64,000 nucleotides of DNA. Source: Nostoc piscinale CENA21. GTDB taxonomy: Bacteria; Cyanobacteriota; Cyanobacteriia; Cyanobacteriales; Nostocaceae. Below the pieces are notes generated by a model, which was not told where the DNA came from, did no database searches, and saw nothing but the letters and a program-made list of their open reading frames with translations. Numbering within the stretch: position 1 is the stretch's first letter; every line of letters begins with the position of its first letter. Positions 57,576 through 64,000 of the stretch are shown here, piece by piece. The stretch spans positions 5,072,158 through 5,136,157 of the forward strand of contig NZ_CP012036.1 in NCBI RefSeq assembly GCF_001298445.1. The letters run 5' to 3'. The position numbers were made by a program, and so were the translations under genes.

Positions 57576-57739
57576 GTTTCAACAAGCATCCCGGCTAGGG
57601 GTGGGTTGAAAGGCTTTGGAACAGGTTGACGGGATTGAAAAGGCGAAAGTTTCAACAAGCATCCCGGCTAAGGGTGGGTTGAAAGGAAATTTTTGTTGTT
57701 ACTAGGTGAGATATTTGTTTCAATTAGGAGGGTTGAAAG
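57576..57739 (+). CRISPR. Mini CRISPR array (two full repeats plus a truncated third)
   Basis: 37-bp repeats at 57576-57612 and 57649-57685 (GTTTCAACAAGCATCCCGGC ... GGTGGGTTGAAAG) differ by one base (AGGGG against AAGGG). Spacer 1 is 36 bp (57613-57648), and spacer 2 is 31 bp (57686-57716). A truncated repeat of 23 bp (57717-57739) ends the array and starts the homing guide. No cas1/cas2 is present, so spacers are acquired in trans or not at all. Confidence 0.92.
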
Positions 57740-57763
57740 GCGCACTTCGTTCGGGAATATTCT
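57717..57763 (+). ncRNA. Homing guide RNA (delocalised crRNA) against tRNA-Pro
   Basis: Truncated repeat GTTTCAATTAGGAGGGTTGAAAG (57717-57739 in two blocks) followed by GCGCACTTCGTTCGGGA (57740-57756), which is identical to the anticodon-arm region of the tRNA-Pro gene; the next bases diverge. Short matches of about 17 nt are typical of V-K homing guides. Confidence 0.9.
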
Positions 57764-57789
57764 GAAATTTTTAGCATATTCTACAAGTG

Positions 57790-57941
57790 TAGTGGGATCA
57801 CTCCACCACATCACAGTTGCGACATTAATTTGCGAAAAATCAGTATAATTAAATTGACTCTAAAAATAAGTCAAAGCGACGCTAATTTGCAAAAAAACGA
57901 CATTAATTTGCATATTGCGACACATAATCTGCGAATGTACA
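57790..57941. repeat. cas12k-side transposon end
   Basis: Repeats of GCGACATTAATTTGC: 57816-57835, about 57876-57890 (GCGACGCTAATTTGC) and 57898-57912, then GCGACACATAATCTGCGAATGTACA to the very end. The terminal bases mirror the tnsB-side end. Confidence 0.85.
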
Positions 57942-57956
57942 TCGACACATGCACAT

Positions 57957-58029
57957 CGGGATGACTGGATTCGAACCAGCGGCCCCTTCGTCCCGAACGA
58001 AGTGCGCTACCAAGCTGCGCTACATCCCG
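57957..58029 (-). tRNA. tRNA-Pro (anticodon CGG)
   Basis: 73 nt with full cloverleaf: acceptor CGGGATG/CATCCCG, D-arm GCGC...GCGC, anticodon stem CTTCG/CGAAG with loop TTCGGGA (CGG, G37), T-arm with TTCGAAT. CCA is not encoded. It is the attachment target of the CAST and is left intact, 16 bp from the element end. Confidence 0.95.
57991..58010 (-). other. CAST protospacer and PAM within tRNA-Pro
   Basis: On the minus strand GTA (58008-58010) directly precedes the 17-nt match GCGCACTTCGTTCGGGA (58007 down to 57991). GTA satisfies the GTN PAM of Cas12k. Between the PAM and the element end at 57941 are 66 bp, the upper end of the 60-66 bp known for V-K insertion. Confidence 0.88.
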
Positions 58030-58179
58030 CTAAAAAAAAGACAATATTTTTATGATTGTACCATAAATATCTGAAAAAAGGAAATATAAAAATCAGCTGC
58101 TACTGAACTGTATAGATGACCGAACAAGGCAAAAGTAAAAATTTAAAAGGCAAAAGAAACAATAGACCTCTTGCACGAA

Positions 58180-58565
58180 TCAAGAAAAAAGAGCGAGTTC
58201 ATAATTGAGAAGTCCAGCAATCAAATTGCATCGTAAACCGAACCTTTTTCTGCGGTTACGATATTTTTCTTTAAGGATGCGAAAAATTTTTAAGCTGCGG
58301 TTGATATGTTCCCCAACAACACCTAATCTAGCTAACAAGCGATTATGCTGACGTTGTGAAGTTGGTAAATTGGCACCACGAGGTTTTTTGCAGGGTATGC
58401 AGCTAAGAGTATAGAGTTTAGTGATACCTTGGTAGCCTTGATCAGCTAAACATAACTGCGATCGCTCAAAATGCACTTTGGTATTTTTGATCTTCTACAC
58501 TTAACTTTGGTTGACTACCTTCCCTGCCGCCTGAAGATGAGCTATTTGCTGATCTAATGCCGCCG
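58180..58565 (-). pseudogene. IS5-like transposase remnant
   Basis: A 98-residue C-terminal piece (A-D-Q-G-Y-Q-G-I ... K-K-P-R-G, then E-H-I-N-R-S-L-K-I-F-R-I-L), the end of a DDE transposase with the late Glu. Traces of the upstream part in other frames continue to about 58565 with stops. The N-terminal half is missing, so it is dead. It lies on the far side of tRNA-Pro from the CAST. Confidence 0.75.
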
Positions 58566-58621
58566 AATTTTATGCCTGTTCTCTAGACTAAACACGGGCA
58601 TAGGCAACTACATCGGGAATT

Positions 58622-59134
58622 TTAGCAATTTTGTCCTGACTGTTCACAAGCACCAATACTCACCCAACTGCTAGATAGTTTACCATCTAGCTCGCTATAC
58701 CACTCCTTCTTCCAAATTGGCGCGTTATGCTTGAGAGTATCAATAGCATAGCGACAGGCTTCAAACGCCTCACTGCGATGGGGACAACCAACTGCAACTA
58801 AAACGCTGATTTCGCCTACTTGTAAACGTCCAATACGGTGATGAATCACAACTCGGTTGATATCAGGCCAAAAGGTGCGAATATCAGCAGCAATTTGATA
58901 AAACACCTGCATTGCCATTGGTTCATAGGCTTGATATTCTAAAGCAATTACGGCTTGTCCGTCAGTATTATTCCTGACCATACCACTCATCACTACCACA
59001 GCCCCGTTAGCTGGATCATCAGCCTTGGCGTAGATTTCCTCTAAGGATAATGGGACAAAGGTAATTGCAAAACTATCTTCGCTTCTTGGTTTAACGGTAG
59101 CAGTCAATGTATTAGTCATAATGGAGTTGATCAT
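58622..59134 (-). CDS. moaE: Molybdopterin synthase catalytic subunit
   Basis: 170 residues (ATG 59119 would give 165). Conserved MoaE features: G-A-V-V-V-M-S-G-M-V-R, L-E-Y-Q-A-Y-E-P-M-A, H-R-I-G-R-L-Q-V-G-E, H-R-S-E-A-F-E-A-C-R-Y and the active Lys pair in I-W-K-K-E-W. It adds the two sulfurs from MoaD thiocarboxylate to cyclic pyranopterin. moaA at 7.8-8.8 kb is in the same pathway but not the same operon here. Confidence 0.94.
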   Translation of the reverse strand: MINSIMTNTLTATVKPRSEDSFAITFVPLSLEEIYAKADDPANGAVVVMSGMVRNNTDGQAVIALEYQAYEPMAMQVFYQIAADIRTFWPDINRVVIHHRIGRLQVGEISVLVAVGCPHRSEAFEACRYAIDTLKHNAPIWKKEWYSELDGKLSSSWVSIGACEQSGQNC

Positions 59135-59344
59135 AATTTTGGATTTTGGATTGTAAAACAGTTAGTTGGTAATTTTTTAAACAATCTTTTATCTTAGTTG
59201 CGTAAGTCTTATAGTCTTTTTACCCAAACCCTACGTTACCCCAGAATTACTGCAAGTTCTGCATAAAATTCTGAATGAACAATGATAAATCAATAAACAC
59301 ATCGTAGGGGAGGTAGGAAAATTTATGACAAACTACTAATCACT

Positions 59345-61801
59345 ATGACTAATCAAGATTCGGCGCTGATTCTGATTGTCGATGATGACTATGTGACGCG
59401 AGTTCAATTGCGTCAACTGATGGAATGTGTAGGATATCGAGTCGCAGAAGCTCGTAATGGTTGCGAAGCTATTACTATCTACACTGACTTACATCCAGAT
59501 ATGGTAATTATAGATGCCATTATGCCAGTCATGGATGGATTTACTTGCTGCAATCAACTAAAAAAATTACCTGATATCCAGGATACACCAATATTAATGA
59601 TTACAGCGGCCTATGACCCAGCATCTGTAGAGCAAGCTTTTGTTGTTGGTGCAACCGACTACATTACTAAACCAATTCAATGGGTCGTATTATCTCACAG
59701 AATCCGACATCTTTTAGCAGCATCTCGCGCCATCAAGCAATTACGTCAGCAAAATCAACAGGCGCAATTACGAGAAGCCCAAATGAAAATTGCCTTAGAA
59801 GCTGCTCGAATGGGAACTTGGGACTGGGATATAATTACCAATCAAGTTAGTTGGTCAGACAACAAAGAAGCACTGTTTGGCTTAGAATCTGGTAGTTTTG
59901 ATGGTCAGTATGAAACTTTTCTGCACTATGTTCACCCCCAAGACCGCGAATCTGTCAATATCGCCGTAATCCGAGCAGTTCAAACAAATGCCGAGTATGA
60001 TGTAGAATTTCGGATTGTTTTACCGGATGGTAGCATTCGCTGGTTAGTGAGCAAAGGTGTAGTTTTTCGCAACGTGGCTGGCGAACCTGTGCGGATGTTG
60101 GGGATAGTGATAGATATTACCAAGCGTAAACAAGCAGAAGCTGAACTGCGGCAAAGTGAAGAGCGATTTCAAATTATTACCCGTGCAACTAATGATGTGA
60201 TTTGGGATTGGGATTTGCTGACGAATCAAGTATGGTGGAATCAAGCTGTACAAACATTGTTTGGCTATCCATTGGCAGAATTGAATGCTGATTTAAGTTG
60301 GTGGTATGAACGCATACATCCAGAAGATCAACAAAGAATTGAGACTGATATGTGGGCTGCTATCAATAGCGGTCAACAATATTGGTCACATGAATACCGC
60401 TTTCGTCGTTATGATGGTTCCTATGCTTACATTTTAGACAGGGCTTACATTGTCCATGACCAAACAGGTAAACCAGTGCGGATGATTGGTGCGATGATGG
60501 ACATTACCGAACGTAAGCGAGTACAGGCACAATTGCAATGGCAAAACTTGCGATCGCAATTATTTGCTGATATCACTGTAAAAATTCGCCAGTCTCTCCA
60601 AATTGACGAAATTTTGCAAACCAGTGTCACAGAAGTACAAAAATTACTGTGTGCTGATAGAGTTGTGATTTTACGAATACGTTCTAATGGCTCAATCTTG
60701 ATTTTAAAAGAAGCCGTGGTTCCTGGTTTACCAATGGCCTCAAGTCTGGAATGTAACGAGCCAACTATTGGACAAATGTACCTTTTAAAATACAGTCAGG
60801 GAAAAACTAACGCCATTAGTAATTTAGACCAAGAACAAGCAGCAGACATCTCACCAACACATTTGAAAATGCTGCAAAAATTGGGTGTCAAAGCCATTGT
60901 TTCGGTACCAATTTTTCTGCAAAATCAACTCTGGGGTTTATTAGTTGCCCATCAGTGTGAACATCCCCGACAGTGGAATAACTGGGAAATTGAACTTTTG
61001 CAACAACTGGCAGATCAAATTGGCATTGCTTTGACCCAAAGCAAAGTTCTAGAAACAGAAACTCGTCAACGACAAGAACTTAGCCGTTCTAATGAAGAAC
61101 TACAAGAATTTGCCTTTATCGCTTCCCATGATTTACAAGAACCGCTACGCAAAATCAAAACTTTTAGCGAAAGGTTGATGATTACTTGCGGTGATTCTTT
61201 ACCTGAAGCTGCGTCTGATTATTTAGAAAGAATGCAGAATGCTGTTTTGAGAATGCAAACTTTAATTGAAGGTTTGTTAACACTCTCACGGGTAACAACC
61301 AGAGCGCAGCCTTTTGTATCTGTAAGTTTAGCGCAAATTACCCAAGAGGTATTATCTGATTTAGAAGTGCTGATTCAACAAACAGGCGCAACCATAGAAC
61401 TTGGAGATTTACCAACTATCAAAGCTGATCCCTTGCAAATGCGCCAATTAATGCAAAATCTCATTGGCAACGCTTTGAAATTTCATCACACCCAAATCAC
61501 ACCTATTGTCAAAATATATAGTCAACATTTAAATAATCAATCAGCCCAATTAGCCGTGGGTTTGGAATTTTGTCAAATTATCATCGAAGATAATGGTATT
61601 GGATTTGAACAAAAGTATAGCGATCGCATCTTTCAAATTTTTCAAAGGTTAAATGGTCGGCGAGAATATGAAGGGACAGGCATTGGCTTAACTATTTGTC
61701 GCAAAATTGCCGAACGGCATTTTGGCAAAATCACCGTCAAAAGTACCCTAGGGAAAGGCACAAAATTTATTGTCTCTTTGCCAATTAATTCTCCTGCATA
61801 A
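59345..61801 (+). CDS. Hybrid sensor histidine kinase REC-PAS-PAS-GAF-HisKA-HATPase
   Basis: 818 residues. The N-terminal receiver domain (about 5-125) has phosphoacceptor Asp in V-I-I-D-A-I-M-P-V-M-D-G. Two PAS_3-type domains follow (about 150-270 and 275-395; each has W-D-W-D and ends with D-I-T-K/E-R-K). A GAF domain is at about 410-570 without the Cys of bilin-binding GAFs in an obvious place. The HisKA His is near residue 595 (A-S-H-D-L-Q-E-P-L-R-K-I). ATPase boxes are N-A-L-K-F-H, D-N-G-I-G-F and G-T-G-I-G-L. The signal is unknown. The order REC first suggests it is itself a phosphorelay target. No partner regulator is adjacent. Confidence 0.9.
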   Translation: MTNQDSALILIVDDDYVTRVQLRQLMECVGYRVAEARNGCEAITIYTDLHPDMVIIDAIMPVMDGFTCCNQLKKLPDIQDTPILMITAAYDPASVEQAFVVGATDYITKPIQWVVLSHRIRHLLAASRAIKQLRQQNQQAQLREAQMKIALEAARMGTWDWDIITNQVSWSDNKEALFGLESGSFDGQYETFLHYVHPQDRESVNIAVIRAVQTNAEYDVEFRIVLPDGSIRWLVSKGVVFRNVAGEPVRMLGIVIDITKRKQAEAELRQSEERFQIITRATNDVIWDWDLLTNQVWWNQAVQTLFGYPLAELNADLSWWYERIHPEDQQRIETDMWAAINSGQQYWSHEYRFRRYDGSYAYILDRAYIVHDQTGKPVRMIGAMMDITERKRVQAQLQWQNLRSQLFADITVKIRQSLQIDEILQTSVTEVQKLLCADRVVILRIRSNGSILILKEAVVPGLPMASSLECNEPTIGQMYLLKYSQGKTNAISNLDQEQAADISPTHLKMLQKLGVKAIVSVPIFLQNQLWGLLVAHQCEHPRQWNNWEIELLQQLADQIGIALTQSKVLETETRQRQELSRSNEELQEFAFIASHDLQEPLRKIKTFSERLMITCGDSLPEAASDYLERMQNAVLRMQTLIEGLLTLSRVTTRAQPFVSVSLAQITQEVLSDLEVLIQQTGATIELGDLPTIKADPLQMRQLMQNLIGNALKFHHTQITPIVKIYSQHLNNQSAQLAVGLEFCQIIIEDNGIGFEQKYSDRIFQIFQRLNGRREYEGTGIGLTICRKIAERHFGKITVKSTLGKGTKFIVSLPINSPA

Positions 61802-62090
61802 TTTTTCTTCTACCAGAAGTATTATTCCAGTTCTGAAAAATAGGGTTGATTGGACAAACACATCCAGAAACTACCAACAATTTCTCAGCCAAACCAGAGA
61901 ACTGATGTCTTGAAAGCCAGAATCTAGAATAGCTATTATAAGCTTAAGCATAAATCCAGGAGGCGAATATCTACTTTAAATCAGAAGTTTAGCAATTTAA
62001 CCTCGAATCATGGTTGAAATTTGACAAACTGTCGAAGATATCAGAATATTTAGGTTTTTTCTCAAGCTTTAATCCATACTAATAAGTATA

Positions 62091-63230
62091 TATAGGACTA
62101 ATATTTGATTTTTGAAAAAGCTCCGTACATCTGAAGAGTGGGAAAATCAAAGGTAGTGTGACGGATAAACCATTCAAACATCCATTTTAAATGAGAAAAT
62201 GAAGGGAGCAAAGCACAAAAACGTCGAACCCAGGTTTTGGCTTGCAACCAAACATCCTCAATAGGGTTTTGTGTTGGACAATTAGGAGCAAAACGAACGC
62301 AGTGTATTTTCCACTGGTCAGTTGAAAGTCCTTTATTCAGTTCATCCAAAAAATTCTTAATTTCTTGAGAACGATGGTAACTAGCACCATCCCAAAAAAT
62401 TAATAATTGCTGATTAGGAGACTCATCTAGCAAATAACGTAGATAATCAATCGTATTTTGGGAATTTCCAGCATCATAAGTTTTAAGTATTAATTCTCCT
62501 TGAAGATAGTCAATGGCTCCATAATATGTTTGTTTCTCTCGTTCATTGACCACCGGAACCATAATTTCTTGGTCTGTTTTACCCCATATATAACCACTTA
62601 AGTCTCCCCACATTAAATGACATTCATCAATCAGTAGCACTCTTAATTTACCTGTTTCAATTTCGCTCCGGTTGTTTTCCAACAATGTTTCAATCTCTTT
62701 TTTTTGCATCAACAGCATCTGGGTCGGCTTTTGGGTTAACTTTCGTGTTTTTTTTCCAACTTATTCCTGCTGCTTTAAACAAATCGTAGTAACTTTTTTT
62801 CGTTTCGTAAACTACATCGTATTCAAAAGCTAGTTTATACTCTAATTCTCCTATTTCCCAATAATCCTTTGTTTGAAGCCAACTCAATACTTCCTCTCGC
62901 TGCTCATTACTCAAATAGCTTTTTCTTCCTTTATAATTTAGTCTTAGACCATCAACACCATTCTCCTCATATACTTGTTTCCAACCTGTTATTGAACCAA
63001 GTGAAACACCAAGAATTTTCTTGATTTCCTCATATAAGTAACCTTGATAAACCAGCTTTACTGCTAATCCTTTTCTCGCTTCACGGGCATTTATATTTTG
63101 AACTATAAATTCCTCTAGTTCAGCGATCGCCTGCTGCAAGTGCTGATTCAGCATTGTTCTTCCTTATACTTATTACCTGTCTCCGTATTATCTCTTTGTT
63201 TTTTTTCAAAAATCAAATATGATTCCTATA
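62091..63230 (-). mobile_element. IS630-family insertion sequence with ~30-bp inverted repeats
   Basis: About 1,140 bp. The left end TATAGGACTAATATTTGATT (62091 on) and the right end (to 63230) are inverted copies with few differences, including an ATTTTTGAAAAA stretch. A TA at each outer edge fits the TA target of the IS630/Tc1 group. It holds a transposase in two overlapping frames. Confidence 0.85.
62098..63154 (-). CDS. IS630-family transposase in two frames (A8 slippage site)
   Basis: The N-terminal frame (62690-63154, 154 residues) has paired HTH domains (V-K-L-V-Y-Q-G-Y-L-Y-E-E-I-K-K). The C-terminal frame (62098-62718) has the DDE core: L-L-I-D-E-C-H-L, F-W-D-G-A-S-Y-H and P-I-E-D-V-W. 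They overlap at A8 (62698-62705 as T on +). One A fewer joins D-A-K-K with E-I-E-T-L-L. Programmed shifts in this family are known, so the break may be natural, unlike those in cargo genes. Confidence 0.85.
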
Positions 63231-63331
63231 TTCCTGCAATTATCATTAGTGGTGAGTGTAAATAATGATGTTGTGTCACTCACTTGTTTTTGTATATCTA
63301 TATTATTTAGTGACTAACACCCACTCCCGAT

Positions 63332-64000
63332 TTAACAACTCCTTGAAGATACCCCTACCGTAGTTAAAATAATCTGCATTAGTACCATTGGCTCAATTGG
63401 TTTGGAAATATGCTCTTGAAATCCAGCGGCTATTGCAAGCTGTTGATCAACCTCTCCAGCATAAGCTGTGAGGGCGATCGCCGGAATTTGTCCGCCCTGG
63501 TCGGGTAAAAGCTTTCTAATGTGACGAATTAGTGTGTAACCATCCATATTGGGCATACCAATATCACTGATTAGCAGATCAAATTTTGCTTGCTCCAAAA
63601 TGCTCAGAGCATCATGTGCTGATTGAGCTTGAGTCACTTGAAAGCCATATTGTTCTAGCAAGAAGGCAATCAACTCTCGTGAATCTGTGTCATCGTCTAC
63701 TAGCAATACTTGCAATCCATGAAAATTAAAGTCTGAGAAATTATGAGGCGCAATCTCATTGTGATTCAATTTTGCTGTCGGGATGAGTGGCAGCCTGACT
63801 GTAAACGTTGCTCCTTGCCCTTCTCCAGGGCTGGCTGCCTGAACAGTTCCCCCATGCAATTCAACCAGATGACGCACGATCGCTAACCCCAACCCTAACC
63901 CCCCAAATTTTCGGGTTGTCGTCCCATCGGCTTGGCGGAAGTAGTCAAAGACATAAGGCAGAAAGTCACCAGAAATCCCCCTACCAGTGTCGCTGATCGT
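63332..64000 (-). CDS. Hybrid histidine kinase, C-terminal part (HATPase-REC)
   Basis: The frame runs off the window end, so the gene is partial at its 5' side. The readable part starts in the ATPase domain (D-T-G-R-G-I-S, then F-G-G-L-G-L-G-L-A-I-V-R-H-L) and ends with a receiver domain with Asp in D-L-L-I-S-D-I-G-M-P-N-M-D-G and the late Lys in I-S-K-P-I-E-P. This is a common cyanobacterial hybrid kinase arrangement. The sensing part is outside the window. The IS630 element lies downstream, 102 bp from its stop. Confidence 0.9.
   Translation of the reverse strand, partial: TISDTGRGISGDFLPYVFDYFRQADGTTTRKFGGLGLGLAIVRHLVELHGGTVQAASPGEGQGATFTVRLPLIPTAKLNHNEIAPHNFSDFNFHGLQVLLVDDDTDSRELIAFLLEQYGFQVTQAQSAHDALSILEQAKFDLLISDIGMPNMDGYTLIRHIRKLLPDQGGQIPAIALTAYAGEVDQQLAIAAGFQEHISKPIEPMVLMQIILTTVGVSSRSC

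Larger units (their letters stand above)
28945..57941 (+). mobile_element. Type V-K CRISPR-associated transposon (Tn7-like), 29.0 kb
   Basis: Ends are TGTACATTCGCACGTTATATGTCG at the left, with the inverted counterpart (two to three mismatches) at 57918-57941. It encodes TnsB, TnsC and TniQ but no TnsA, as all V-K elements do, plus Cas12k, tracrRNA, a mini array and a homing guide. Inside are IetAS-like and class 1 DISARM defence genes, toxin-antitoxin pairs and one IS. The right end lies 16 bp from tRNA-Pro(CGG). No 5-bp target duplication is visible: flanks are TAATT on the left and TCGAC on the right, which fits the fused older end on the left. Confidence 0.93.

Noticed and set aside
28940..57946. 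A 5-bp target duplication around the CAST
   Set aside because: The flanks TAATT and TCGAC differ; the left flank belongs to the older CAST end, so a duplication cannot be claimed.

Overview
The window comes from a filamentous, heterocyst-forming cyanobacterium (Nostocales). The support is an intact hetR, a Form I rbcL-rbcX-rbcS operon, paired oxygen-dependent and oxygen-independent tetrapyrrole genes, many GCGATCGC (HIP1) palindromes, and short heptameric repeats (STRR type) between and even inside genes.

Chromosomal left part (1-28.5 kb): the 3' part of a PiT phosphate permease; an EamA transporter with a long coiled-coil N-terminus; hetR; an exported Cys-rich protein; rpsD; moaA; a small conserved protein; a DUF488-like gene and a companion, both frameshifted; metH; a zinc-ribbon protein with a repetitive Ser/Glu/Arg/Tyr segment; lepB; panB; an exported beta-propeller protein; rbcLXS with a terminator; a group 2 sigma factor; a C9-type desaturase; and a tetrapyrrole cluster hemN, heme oxygenase, hemF and divergent acsF that resembles the low-oxygen cluster of other cyanobacteria.

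Mobile part (28,945-57,941): a 29-kb type V-K CRISPR-associated transposon (CAST). It has matching TGTACATTCGCA terminal inverted repeats, tnsB-tnsC-tniQ at one end, and at the other end an Arc-like repressor gene, cas12k, tracrRNA, a mini CRISPR array and a homing guide. The guide matches tRNA-Pro(CGG) over 17 nt beside a GTA PAM, and the element end lies 66 bp from that PAM. The cargo is a defence island: an IetAS-like ATPase/subtilisin pair, a small XRE regulator with a cluster of six half-sites, a class 1 DISARM locus (drmD-drmMI-drmA-drmB-drmC), and HigBA-like and VapBC-like toxin-antitoxin modules nested inside the DISARM locus. drmC is split by an IS with a clean 3-bp duplication. Just outside the left end is the fossil of a second CAST end with its own guide against the same tRNA.

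Right part (57.9-64 kb): tRNA-Pro(CGG), an IS remnant, moaE, a REC-PAS-PAS-GAF histidine kinase, an IS630-family element with ~30-bp inverted repeats, and the 3' part of a hybrid histidine kinase running off the window.

A recurrent feature is an extra A or T in homopolymer runs that breaks reading frames (tnsB, ietA, drmA, higA, DUF488 gene, IS630 transposase). This may be sequencing error, real mutation, or transcriptional slippage, and it decides how many of these genes are functional.
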